A stretch of DNA of 6,968 bases from an uncultured Neomegalonema sp. (GTDB taxonomy: Bacteria; Pseudomonadota; Alphaproteobacteria; Rhodobacterales; Rhodobacteraceae): positions 1 through 6,968 of the forward strand of contig CALFWP010000041.1 of NCBI GenBank assembly GCA_937927905.1, written 5' to 3'. Below are positions 1-6,404 of the stretch, in pieces. A program made the position numbers and the translations under genes. The notes beneath the pieces were generated by a model. That model had not been told where the DNA came from. It did no database searches and saw nothing but the letters and a program-made list of their open reading frames with translations. Within the stretch, counting starts at the first letter, position 1. Each line of letters begins with the position of its first letter.

Positions 1-119
1 GATGCCGTCGGCTCAGCAAGGACTGGGAAAAATCCATCGCCTCTGCTGAGGCATGGATCAACGTCGCACACATCCGCCTCACCACAAGGCGGCTCGCAAG
101 GTATTGTCATGTCTCGTAG
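1..119 (+). CDS. IS5-family transposase, C-terminal fragment (cut by window edge)
   Basis: Reading from base 3, an open frame gives 38 residues beginning CRRLSKDWEKSIASAEAW and ending with RRLARYCHVS before TAG. This matches the C-terminal end of IS5-family (IS427/IS1031 group) DDE transposases, which typically reads RRLAKDFE..IASA.AW......RRLAR. The glutamate in KDWE (codon 27-29) sits where the third catalytic acid of the DDE triad is expected. In this group transposase is often made from two overlapping frames by programmed frameshifting; whether that applies here cannot be seen. The tail runs a few residues past the usual RRLAR end. The fragment itself carries no internal stop, so the element may be intact outside the window. 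Confidence 0.85.
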   Translation, partial: CRRLSKDWEKSIASAEAWINVAHIRLTTRRLARYCHVS

Positions 120-120
120 A

Positions 121-136
121 GTTTTGAGTCAGGCTC
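121..136 (+). repeat. Probable right terminal inverted repeat of the IS
   Basis: Sixteen bases, GTTTTGAGTCAGGCTC, begin two bases after the transposase stop codon. The inward-reading complement starts GAGCCTGA. Position directly behind the transposase and the adjacent TTA support an IS end. The left copy is outside the window, so the match cannot be checked here. Confidence 0.55.
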
Positions 137-168
137 TTACACACAGGGCCTAATTGAAAGCATTAACG

Positions 169-191
169 GCAGGAGGGGACATAACCTCCGC
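169..191 (+). other. Short inverted repeat between IS end and first gene
   Basis: GGAGG at 172-176 can pair with CCTCC at 185-189, and GC (169-170) with GC (190-191) across a bulged A, giving a 7-bp stem with an 8-base loop. The 5' arm includes an AGGAGG that resembles a ribosome binding site but is too far from an ATG at 193 to serve it well. There is no following T run, so it is not an intrinsic terminator. It may be a leader hairpin or chance. Confidence 0.2.
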
Positions 192-247
192 AATGCATTA
201 TTTCCTTCATCCTGTGATTACGGATGATGTTTCCTGAGGATTATACC

Positions 248-532
248 ATGAATTCAGATCAAGACCGGCATGAAGACCGGGCGACGGACCGCACTGCACA
301 TTATCTCAAACGTGCGGTGGAAACGCTGGATGCACAATTCGGGGAAGGTTATGCTGCTGACAACCCGGCGCTCGTTGCCTCATTTTTACAATCCGCTTCG
401 ATTGAAAGCGCAGTCCTTTCCGCAGATAAAGCTCTGGAAGACACATTGGCAACCGTTTTGCCCCATGCCGATAAAAGCATTGAACGCGTCTGTGCTTCGT
501 TGGAATATCTTAAGCCCCGTTTATTCGGATAG
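248..532 (+). CDS. Unrecognised small helical protein, 94 aa, coupled to arfB
   Basis: I chose the ATG at 248 because TGAGGA (235-240) lies 7 bases upstream. ATGs at 224 and 227 in the same frame would add 8 or 7 residues but lack such a site. The product, starting MNSDQDRHEDRATDRTAHY, has a very polar N-terminus of about 20 residues and is then predicted mostly helical with alternating Leu/Ala (LKRAVETLDAQF near residues 20-31, DKALEDTLATVL near 60-71), ending LKPRLFG. There is no signal peptide, membrane segment or cysteine-rich motif apart from a single Cys near residue 82, so it is probably a soluble cytoplasmic protein. I do not recognise the family. Its stop codon is only 3 bp before arfB, so the two are probably co-transcribed and perhaps translationally coupled. 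A link to ribosome rescue is only guilt by association. Confidence 0.75.
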   Translation: MNSDQDRHEDRATDRTAHYLKRAVETLDAQFGEGYAADNPALVASFLQSASIESAVLSADKALEDTLATVLPHADKSIERVCASLEYLKPRLFG

Positions 533-535
533 ACC

Positions 536-958
536 ATGAAAATCCGTGTCACACCCTCCATCTCACTGGATCAGGAGGAAATCACCGAGCGCTTCGTCAG
601 GGCCTCCGGTCCGGGCGGTCAGAACGTCAACAAAGTATCAAGCGCTGTGCAATTGCGCTTTAATGTCGATGCCTCGCCCAATCTGACCGAGGGCGTAAAG
701 CTGCGCCTTAAAAAACTGGCCGGATCACGGATGACCCTTGATGGCGTGCTTTTGCTGTTTGCCGACACTTACCGCACACAAAAACGGAACCGCGAGGATG
801 CCCTGGACAGGCTGATTGATCTGATACGGGATGCGGCGACACCGCCAAAGCACCGCATTGCAACCCGGCCAAGCCTGTCCGCTAAACGCAGACGCGTGGA
901 CAGCAAGGTCAAACGCAGCCTTGTCAAACAAAACAGAAGAAAACCCGGCTTCGACTGA
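536..958 (+). CDS. arfB: Alternative ribosome-rescue factor ArfB (YaeJ-type peptidyl-tRNA hydrolase)
   Basis: The 140-residue product has the catalytic GGQ motif of class I release factors (SGPGGQNVNKVSSAVQLRF; G27-G28-Q29). It lacks the stop-codon-recognition domains of RF1/RF2, and its length equals that of E. coli YaeJ/ArfB. A strongly basic tail from about residue 105 to the end (SAKRRRVDSKVKRS..KQNRRK) corresponds to the segment known in the family to enter the empty mRNA channel of stalled ribosomes. From family knowledge, the protein hydrolyses peptidyl-tRNA on ribosomes without a stop codon, as a backup to tmRNA. The start ATG lies 3 bp after the preceding stop and has no good ribosome binding site of its own, which suggests translational coupling to the 94-residue gene. 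No oddities in key residues were seen. Confidence 0.93.
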   Translation: MKIRVTPSISLDQEEITERFVRASGPGGQNVNKVSSAVQLRFNVDASPNLTEGVKLRLKKLAGSRMTLDGVLLLFADTYRTQKRNREDALDRLIDLIRDAATPPKHRIATRPSLSAKRRRVDSKVKRSLVKQNRRKPGFD

Positions 959-994
959 CGCTCAGCTTGGTGAATCGTATGAAAGTCATCATCT

Positions 995-1025
995 TTCACA
1001 TAATGTCACCGGCAAATCATATAAT
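995..1025 (+). promoter_or_regulatory. Candidate sigma70-type promoter for pyruvate kinase
   Basis: A perfect TATAAT lies at 1020-1025, about 85 bases before the chosen pyk start. TTCACA at 995-1000 differs from the -35 consensus TTGACA by one base, but the spacer is 19 bp, longer than the ideal 17. The position in the 151-bp gap after arfB fits a promoter giving pyk its own transcript. The strand fits; activity is inferred. Confidence 0.45.
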
Positions 1026-1109
1026 TGCTTTTTAGTGAACGCCATAGAACCCCTTCACCTGTTGCGCTAGGAATGCGTGAACTCTGATTCGTGCACGCGG
1101 GGAAAAATA

Positions 1110-2564
1110 ATGAGAGCCATAAAAAACGTCAAAATCCTCGCAACCCTCGGACCATCATCCTCCGACCGGAAAACGATCCGGTCTTTGGCCGAGGCCGGAG
1201 CAGACGTTTTCAGACTGAATATGAGTCACGGCGATCAGGAGGGACAGCGCGCACGCTATGAACTCATCCGGGAAATCGAACAGGAGCTGGACAGGCCGAT
1301 CGGCGTTCTTGCGGATTTACAGGGACCGAAAATCCGCATCGGGACCTTTGCCGGCGGCCCCTTTGATCTGCATGAGGGCGATACATTCCGTTTTGATTCC
1401 GATGGAACAGCCGGTGATCAGTCCCGCGTATACCTGCCCCATCCGGAAGTTTTGCAGGCACTTGAAAAAGACGCGACAATCCTGATCAATGACGGGAAAG
1501 TCCGCCTTAGAGTGACTGAAAAGCATCAGGATGCGGTTGATACGATCGTTACAGTAGGGGGGGAAATCTCCGACCGGAAAGGCATGAACCTGCCTGATGT
1601 CGTCCTGCCGCTTGCGGCCCTTTCGGAAAAGGATCTTGCCGATCTGGAATTTGCCTGCGAACTGGGTGCGGATTGGATTGCACTGTCTTTTGTGCAGCGC
1701 GCCGCAGATATTGAAGAGGCAAAAGCTCTGATTAAAGGGCGCGCACTGGTCATGACAAAAGTGGAAAAGCCAACTGCCGTTGCCGATTTCCAGTCCATTC
1801 TTGAGGCATCAGACGGGATTATGGTCGCGCGCGGCGATCTTGGCGTCGAAATGGACCTCGCCGACCTGCCGGCCATTCAGAAACATCTGATCCGTGAATG
1901 CCGAAATATCGGCAAGCCTGTAGTTGTGGCAACGCAAATGCTTGAAAGCATGATCCACAGCCCGGTGCCGACACGGGCAGAGGTTTCGGATGTTGCCGGA
2001 GCAATCTATGACGGCGCGGATGCTGTAATGCTGTCAGCGGAGTCGGCCGCAGGTGATTTTCCGATTGAAGCGGTTTCAACAATGCAGGACGTCGCCCGTA
2101 AAGTTGAGATGGACCCCGAATACCGCAAGATGATCGATGCCTCCCGCACCGACGCAAAACCGAGCATTGCCACCGCCATCACATCAGCGGCCCGCGAGGT
2201 CGCGGATGCCGTTGATGTCAAAGCTATCTGCTGCTTTACCCATTCCGGTACCACAGCACGTCTGGCCGCGCGCGAGCGCCCGAGCGCCCCGATTGTGGTG
2301 CTGACGCCTTTCCGCAAAACTGCGCGGCAGCTTGCGATGTGCTGGGGATTGCATTGTGTTGTATCCGAAAGCGTAGAACGTTTTAAACTCGCGGTGATTT
2401 CCGCAGCCCGTGCAACCAAAGCACTCGGATTGGCCGAAAAAAACGACAGGATTGTCGTCACAGCCGGTGTACCGTTCAATCAGCCCGGAACCACCAATAT
2501 CCTTCGCGTCGCACCCGTTGACGAAGAAGCTATCTATGAGGGCGAACCGGGCGGCGGTTACTGA
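1110..2564 (+). CDS. pyk: Pyruvate kinase
   Basis: The product converts phosphoenolpyruvate and ADP to pyruvate and ATP, the final step of glycolysis, in the cytoplasm. The ATG at 1110 is preferred over an in-frame GTG at 1077 because GGGGA (1099-1103) lies 6 bases before it and homology begins at once (KNVKILATLGPSS). This gives 484 residues, normal for bacterial enzymes. Visible motifs are R35-LNMSH in the substrate site, the catalytic lysine segment MTKVEKP (K217, with metal ligand E219), ARGDLGVE (R241 to E247, D243 as second metal ligand), and the conserved ATQMLESM..PTRAEVSDVAGA helix. The C-terminal regulatory-type domain runs from about residue 345. The loop QGPKIR carries Lys74 where K+-dependent enzymes have Glu (KGPEIR); in the family this marks the K+-independent type. 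MLSAES replaces the common MLSGET. The gene is probably monocistronic or read with the membrane protein gene downstream. Confidence 0.97.
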   Translation: MRAIKNVKILATLGPSSSDRKTIRSLAEAGADVFRLNMSHGDQEGQRARYELIREIEQELDRPIGVLADLQGPKIRIGTFAGGPFDLHEGDTFRFDSDGTAGDQSRVYLPHPEVLQALEKDATILINDGKVRLRVTEKHQDAVDTIVTVGGEISDRKGMNLPDVVLPLAALSEKDLADLEFACELGADWIALSFVQRAADIEEAKALIKGRALVMTKVEKPTAVADFQSILEASDGIMVARGDLGVEMDLADLPAIQKHLIRECRNIGKPVVVATQMLESMIHSPVPTRAEVSDVAGAIYDGADAVMLSAESAAGDFPIEAVSTMQDVARKVEMDPEYRKMIDASRTDAKPSIATAITSAAREVADAVDVKAICCFTHSGTTARLAARERPSAPIVVLTPFRKTARQLAMCWGLHCVVSESVERFKLAVISAARATKALGLAEKNDRIVVTAGVPFNQPGTTNILRVAPVDEEAIYEGEPGGGY

Positions 2565-2631
2565 ACATCTTGTAACATACAGGCACCGGCGGCCCGCACA
2601 TACCGGAACCGATGGCATTCATGCTGTAACA

Positions 2632-2663
2632 GTTCAATAACCTTACACTGGTTATCACTGAAC
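2632..2663 (+). other. Imperfect hairpin between pyk and the membrane protein gene
   Basis: GTTCA (2632-2636) pairs with TGAAC (2659-2663), and ATAACC (2637-2642) pairs with GGTTAT (2649-2655 region), with a 3-base bulge on the 3' side and a 6-7 base loop. No T run follows, so it is not a standard intrinsic terminator. It ends directly before GAGGA (2664-2668), so it could influence translation of the downstream start region, or be part of an attenuator or operator. Its function is unproven. Confidence 0.35.
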
Positions 2664-2675
2664 GAGGACGCATGT

Positions 2676-2759
2676 ATGTCAGAGGAAAACACGGGAAATG
2701 ACCACCGCATCAGCAGTATCCGTTCCATCGGCATCATCCGGAACCAACATCCAGGATAA
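2676..2759 (+). CDS. Possible 27-aa overlapping leader ORF (speculative)
   Basis: The ATG at 2676 has GAGGA (2664-2668) exactly 7 bases upstream, a better-placed ribosome binding site than that of the ATG at 2698. It would encode MSEENTGNDHRISSIRSIG and a further 8 residues, ending at TAA (2757-2759) in a different frame from the membrane protein it overlaps. It has no recognisable domain. It may be a leader peptide, or a sign that the true N-terminus of the downstream gene was displaced by a frame change, or chance. Low confidence. Confidence 0.2.
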   Translation: MSEENTGNDHRISSIRSIGIIRNQHPG

Positions 2760-3852
2760 AAGGTACCTGTTCGGGCCTGTGATTGATTTTCTAGGCCTGG
2801 GCGGTGCGTCGCTGATCGCATTACTGATCCTGACAGCATTCACGAACCCCGGTGACATCCAAGCGGATGTAACTTTCGCGGCAATACTCATCGCCAATGT
2901 GATCAATCATCCGCATTTTGCGCACTCATATCAGATCTTTTATCGGGATTTCGGGCGTAAAATCGGGAAGGAAACACCCGCCTTTCTGCGATACCGCTAT
3001 TGGTTTGCCGGAATTATTGCGCCGATTTGCATTGCCATATTCTATGCCGCAACCCTTGCGTTCGGTGATGTCTCCTGGATCGGATATTCGATCAATGTGA
3101 TGCTGTTTCTTGTCGGATGGCATTATGTCAAACAGGGCTACGGCATGCTCAGCGTAGACTCCGTCCTGAAGAAAAAGTTTTTTACAGAGAGTGAAAAGAA
3201 ACTTCTGATATGGAATGCATACGCGACCTGGGCTTTCAGCTATATATATTCAAATGAGAAAATCGCTGAATATAAACTGTTCGGTGTCGAAAAATACGCG
3301 TTCATATTTCCCGATTATATCTACAATATAACATTTGCAGTTATGGCGGCTTTTTTTGCGCTGACCGCTGTAATGTTCGGGCGGCGGCTTTTACTGGGCG
3401 GGAAAGGATTGCCTGTCAATGGTGTTATGGCATACCTCGTCTCACTTTATATCTGGACCATCGTTTCAAGAGTGAACCCGCTGTTTCTGCTTGTCATTCC
3501 GGCGTTTCATTCACTGCAGTATATGATGGTTACGACCCGTTTTCAGCTGAACGTGGAAACAGAAAAAGCCGGAAACGGCTATAAAGCTTTTCTGAGCCGC
3601 ATTATCAGCAATATTCCGGTGGCCGGTCTGGTGCAATTTTACCTTATCGGCGCAGTCCTCGGCTTTGCCGCATTCTGGGCGTTTCCTTTTGTTGTTACAC
3701 TGGTATCGGATCTTGAAACCGCAGGATATCCTGCACTATGGGCCTTTGCAGTGTTCTGGGTTTTTATAAATGTCCATCATTACCTGCTCGATAATGTCAT
3801 GTGGCGTAAGGGCAATCCCGATGTCGCAAAGCACCTCTTCGCCCATCAGTAA
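2698..3852 (+). CDS. Polytopic integral membrane protein with conserved-looking histidines, unknown function
   Basis: The 384-residue product has a polar N-terminus of about 22 residues, then roughly 8 to 10 hydrophobic segments (near residues 31-48, 57-70, 103-122, 129-146, 170-184, 207-227, 241-257, 259-275, 306-332 and 345-360). It should reside in the inner membrane. Histidines cluster at segment ends: NHPHFAHSY (H71, H73, H76), GWHYVKQGYG (H142), PAFHSLQYM (H271) and NVHHYLLDNVMWR (H360, H361). Such placement recalls membrane metalloenzymes (di-iron hydroxylases and desaturases, Brp/Blh carotene oxygenases), but none of their full signatures is present and I do not assign a family. The start ATG at 2698 has AGAGGA (2681-2686) 11 bases upstream, a rather long spacing. 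It lies 133 bp after pyk in the same direction, with no clear terminator between them. No transporter or kinase motif was seen. Confidence 0.85.
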   Translation: MTTASAVSVPSASSGTNIQDKRYLFGPVIDFLGLGGASLIALLILTAFTNPGDIQADVTFAAILIANVINHPHFAHSYQIFYRDFGRKIGKETPAFLRYRYWFAGIIAPICIAIFYAATLAFGDVSWIGYSINVMLFLVGWHYVKQGYGMLSVDSVLKKKFFTESEKKLLIWNAYATWAFSYIYSNEKIAEYKLFGVEKYAFIFPDYIYNITFAVMAAFFALTAVMFGRRLLLGGKGLPVNGVMAYLVSLYIWTIVSRVNPLFLLVIPAFHSLQYMMVTTRFQLNVETEKAGNGYKAFLSRIISNIPVAGLVQFYLIGAVLGFAAFWAFPFVVTLVSDLETAGYPALWAFAVFWVFINVHHYLLDNVMWRKGNPDVAKHLFAHQ

Positions 3853-3913
3853 CTCCGGAGCTGGTCCTTCCGCATAGCCCGGACTCGCAGCGTACAGTTC
3901 AGGAAAATTCCTG

Positions 3914-3940
3914 TAAAAAAGACCGCCCTGATAAGGGCGG
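3914..3940 (-). terminator. Rho-independent terminator of fhs
   Basis: Read on the minus strand, a perfect 7-bp GC-rich stem (CCGCCCT with AGGGCGG, arms 3934-3940 and 3923-3929) with a 4-base loop is followed by TC and six Ts (3915-3920). It begins 31 bases past the fhs stop codon. The + strand side has no T run after the stem, so it should act mainly on fhs and only weakly, if at all, on the convergent membrane protein gene. Confidence 0.9.
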
Positions 3941-3971
3941 CCTGCAAATTCTGAATATACGTAGAGTGCAA

Positions 3972-5639
3972 TCAGAATAAACCCTGAATCTGACCGTCAT
4001 CATCGAGCATGATAGTCTCGGCCGCGGGAACGCGCGGCAGACCCGGCATGGTCATGATCTCACCGCAGATAGCGACCACAAAACCCGCACCTGCGGAGAG
4101 GCGGACTTCGCGCACCGGAATGGTAAAGCCCGTGGGCGCGCCGCGCTCGTTCGGATCGGTAGAGAAACTGTATTGGGTTTTTGCCATACAGACCGGCAGG
4201 TTGCCGTAGCCTTGCTCTTCCCAGGCTTTGAGCTGATCACGGATTTTTTTATCCATCACCACGCCGTCAGCGCGGTAGATGCCCGTGGCAATCGCTTCGA
4301 CCTTCTCGGCAAGGCCCATGCTGTCGGGGTAAAGCGGCGCATAGTTCGCTTTGCCCTCGTCAATGATTTGCACAACACGGTTTGCCAGATCAACCGTACC
4401 CGCACCGCCATCGGCCCAGTGCTTACAGAGAATTGCTTCGGAACCGAGGCTTTCGACGTATTCTTTACAGGCCGCTACTTCGGCCTCCGTATCACCAGCG
4501 AAGTGGTTGATCGCCACAACAGCCGGAACACCGAATTTGCCGATATTTTCGATGTGACGTCCGAGATTGGCGCAGCCGTTTTTTACAGCCTCGACATTCT
4601 CTTGCCCGAGGTCGTTTTTCGCAACACCGCCGTTCATTTTCATGGCGCGGATGGTGGCCACGATAACAATCGCTTTCGGGCTGAGGCCCGCTTTGCGGCA
4701 TTTGATGTTAAGAAACTTCTCCGCGCCGAGGTCAGCGCCGAAACCGGCTTCGGTAACAACATAATCGCACAGCTTCAGCGCTGTTTTGGTGGCAACGACC
4801 GAGTTGCAGCCATGGGCAATGTTGGCGAACGGGCCGCCATGAACAAAGGCCGGATTGTTCTCAAGGGTTTGCACAAGGTTCGGCTGCATCGCCTGTTGCA
4901 ACAGCACCGTCATGGCACCGTCCGCCTTGATGTCGCGGCAGTAAACCGGGGTGCGGTCACGGCGATACGCCACAATCATATCGCCCAGACGCTTTTGCAG
5001 ATCATCCAGATCGCTCGCAAGGCACAGGATCGCCATCACTTCCGAAGCAACCGTAATGTCAAAGCCTGTCTCACGCGGGAAGCCGTTAGCGACACCGCCC
5101 AGTGAGGCCGTAATCTGGCGCAGCGCGCGGTCGTTCATATCCAGCACGCGGCGCCAGACAACGCGGCGCACATCAATCTCCTGCTCATTACCCCAGTAGA
5201 TGTGGTTGTCGAGCATAGCGGAACAGAGGTTATGCGCGGAGGTGATGGCGTGAAAATCACCGGTGAAGTGCAGGTTCATATCCTCCATCGGAACAACCTG
5301 CGCATAACCGCCCCCCGCCGCGCCGCCCTTCATGCCGAAGTTCGGACCGAGTGAGGCCTCACGGATGCAGACCATCGCGTTTTTGCCGATTTTATTCAGA
5401 CCATCGCCGAGGCCGACAGTTGTTGTGGTCTTGCCCTCACCGGCAGGGGTCGGGTTGATCGCGGTCACAAGGATCAGATTGCCATCAGTGTCGCCGGACT
5501 TGGATTTGATGAATTCAGCGGAAATTTTCGCCTTATCATGTCCGAAGGGCAGCAAATGATCCGTAGGAATACCAAGTTTATTCCCGATTTCCTGAATGGG
5601 CTTTTTGTTCGCCTTACGCGCAATTTCGATGTCAGACAT
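3972..5639 (-). CDS. fhs: Formate-tetrahydrofolate ligase (10-formyl-THF synthetase)
   Basis: The enzyme joins formate to tetrahydrofolate using ATP, giving 10-formyl-THF for purine, formyl-methionyl-tRNA and other one-carbon uses (EC 6.3.4.3), in the cytoplasm. The 555-residue length is that of the monofunctional bacterial enzyme. Visible motifs are the P-loop TPAGEGKTTTT (residues 64-74), the family signature GMKGGAAGGGY (102-112), the second signature VATIRAMKMNGG (327-338), and the conserved EPQ-equivalent C-terminal region ending MPGLPRVPAAETIMLDDDG. The ATG at 5639 has AAGGGA (5646-5651) 6 bases upstream, supporting the start. The gene stands alone on its strand, with its own terminator and a long upstream region. 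No folD, fchA or formate dehydrogenase gene is next to it, so it is not in a visible one-carbon operon. No truncation or key-residue loss was seen. Confidence 0.98.
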   Translation of the reverse strand: MSDIEIARKANKKPIQEIGNKLGIPTDHLLPFGHDKAKISAEFIKSKSGDTDGNLILVTAINPTPAGEGKTTTTVGLGDGLNKIGKNAMVCIREASLGPNFGMKGGAAGGGYAQVVPMEDMNLHFTGDFHAITSAHNLCSAMLDNHIYWGNEQEIDVRRVVWRRVLDMNDRALRQITASLGGVANGFPRETGFDITVASEVMAILCLASDLDDLQKRLGDMIVAYRRDRTPVYCRDIKADGAMTVLLQQAMQPNLVQTLENNPAFVHGGPFANIAHGCNSVVATKTALKLCDYVVTEAGFGADLGAEKFLNIKCRKAGLSPKAIVIVATIRAMKMNGGVAKNDLGQENVEAVKNGCANLGRHIENIGKFGVPAVVAINHFAGDTEAEVAACKEYVESLGSEAILCKHWADGGAGTVDLANRVVQIIDEGKANYAPLYPDSMGLAEKVEAIATGIYRADGVVMDKKIRDQLKAWEEQGYGNLPVCMAKTQYSFSTDPNERGAPTGFTIPVREVRLSAGAGFVVAICGEIMTMPGLPRVPAAETIMLDDDGQIQGLF

Positions 5640-5651
5640 TTTACGTCCCTT

Positions 5652-6027
5652 AAATAATCACCGTGCAGGTCTGCGGCCCGCCGGATAGTGCGATCTTACA
5701 TGCCGGAGCGGTGAAATCTTCCGTTCCCGTATCCGGTCCCTTTCAAACAGACTAGACTGTCAACACGCCAGTACAGTGACGCCGTCTTCTGTAACGGAAA
5801 CGACGTTCCTTTGCACATGCCGCCCTTTGGACGTTTATAATAAGGGTTTCGGGGTGATTTCTGATATAGTAGCGGCGACACGGGTGCCGCCGTAGGTGGA
5901 CAGCAATTTTAAGCGTGTCCGGCTTACGTATAAAGACATTATGTAAGGTGAGATGCGATACCGGCTCCATCGTTATCCGTTGACATCATTATATTAGCGG
6001 CTATGTCGAAGAGAAAGTTCAACAAGG
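5652..6027 (-). other. Gene-poor region upstream of fhs, no supported gene
   Basis: This stretch of about 375 bp has no convincing coding region: short open frames on both strands lack good ribosome sites and recognisable products. It contains small dyads, such as GCGGC/GCCGC at 5872-5890, GGACAGC pairing with GC-TGTCC around 5898-5920, GACGCCGTC at 5779-5787, and an AGACT tandem repeat at 5749-5758. It should hold the fhs promoter and 5' leader, but I could not pick a clear minus-strand -35/-10 pair or any riboswitch that I know. No tRNA is visible. Confidence 0.5.
5811..5841 (+). promoter_or_regulatory. Promoter-like pair pointing into the gene-poor region
   Basis: TTGCAC at 5811-5816 and a perfect TATAAT at 5836-5841 are separated by 19 bp on the + strand, antisense to the fhs leader. 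No + strand gene follows, so if real it would drive a noncoding or antisense RNA covering the dyads at about 5872-5920. Chance occurrence is quite possible given the long spacer. Confidence 0.2.
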
Positions 6028-6252
6028 TCAGCGGGATGCAAAAGACGCATTTTGTGTACAAATCCAATCCAATCTTCCGTCATCCTGATCTGACCAGTTA
6101 AGATTGGCCATTTTAATATTGCCTGCGGCCTTGCATTCCGCCTGTGTGCTATATGTCGGCGATGTGACCGTCGCGTGCTCATTATAGGACGCATCATATT
6201 GCGGCGCATTGGGGTCCGAATAACTGAGAATAAAAACCAAGGCCCATTCCAT
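6028..6252 (-). CDS. Small two-cysteine protein with hydrophobic N-terminus, 74 aa, unknown function
   Basis: The ATG at 6252 is preceded by AAGGAG (6260-6265) with 7 bases spacing, an excellent ribosome binding site that selects this start over an in-frame ATG 13 codons upstream. The product starts with a short hydrophobic stretch (WALVFILSY, residues 3-11), followed by a polar, Asn/Ser/Thr/Tyr-rich body. It has just two cysteines: C40 in TQAECKAAGNIK and C65 in LDWICTQN. Small bacterial proteins with a short hydrophobic N-terminus and a pattern of 'F/Y.S.eeC..A' then 'W.C' near the end are familiar to me as an unnamed class. The cysteines may form a disulfide if the body is periplasmic. The hydrophobic part is short and lacks a positive N-terminal charge, so export is uncertain. 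It stands alone, 171 bp after the TRAP gene stop, on the same strand. Confidence 0.7.
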   Translation of the reverse strand: MEWALVFILSYSDPNAPQYDASYNEHATVTSPTYSTQAECKAAGNIKMANLNWSDQDDGRLDWICTQNASFASR

Positions 6253-6404
6253 CGTCTTACTCCTTCTGTGAGGTCTATACGGTGAGAACAATCATATTTG
6301 CACGTCGTCCGAACGGAACGGTAGGTTGTCCGGTCATAAAAGCAATGATTAACAGATCAGGCCCGTGATCCGTCACTCCGCATAAAGATTGTCCATGAGG
6401 GTCT

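Larger units (their letters stand above)
1..139 (+). mobile_element. Right end of an IS5-family insertion sequence (IS427/IS1031-like), partial
   Basis: The window opens inside an insertion sequence whose left part lies outside. Visible are the last codons of the transposase (stop TAG at 117-119), then one base, then a probable right terminal repeat at 121-136 that reads GAGCCTGACTCAAAAC on the opposite strand. GAGCCTGA-type ends are what I would expect for this IS group. The TTA at 137-139 fits the TNA target duplication known for the group, but the other copy lies outside the window. The family call rests on the transposase tail. The exact IS boundary and the duplication are inference. Confidence 0.75.

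Noticed and set aside
1077..1109. GTG at 1077 as the pyk start
   Set aside because: It would add 11 residues not typical of the family and has no ribosome site. The ATG at 1110 has GGGGA at good spacing and begins just before the conserved N-terminus.
2006..2479. A 157-codon open frame on the minus strand opposite pyk
   Set aside because: Shadow of pyruvate kinase: Ser/Ala/Arg-rich composition, no ribosome site and no known domain.
3900..3913. Small palindrome CAGGAAAATTCCTG next to the fhs terminator
   Set aside because: Short stem with almost no loop and AT-rich centre, no T run on the + strand; insufficient as a terminator for the membrane protein gene.
4173..5105. A 310-codon open frame on the + strand opposite fhs
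   Set aside because: It lies entirely antisense to the confidently identified fhs gene, and its product is rich in Arg/His/Val without recognisable motifs, as expected from the complement of a codon-biased gene.
5696..5881. Minus-strand frame upstream of fhs, with a possible 40-aa product from an internal ATG near 5819
   Set aside because: A weak AGGG-like site exists, but the product has no domain or plausible topology and the frame sits in the probable fhs leader.
5752..5970. 72-codon minus-strand frame
   Set aside because: Arg/His-rich product, no clear ribosome site, and overlap with another equally weak frame; probably random open frame.
6003..6101. 32-codon + strand ORF starting MSKRKFNKVSG
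   Set aside because: It overlaps the 3' end of the better supported minus-strand 74-aa gene and lacks a ribosome site, although TTGACA at 5980-5985 lies upstream; the matching -10 (TATGTC) is poor.
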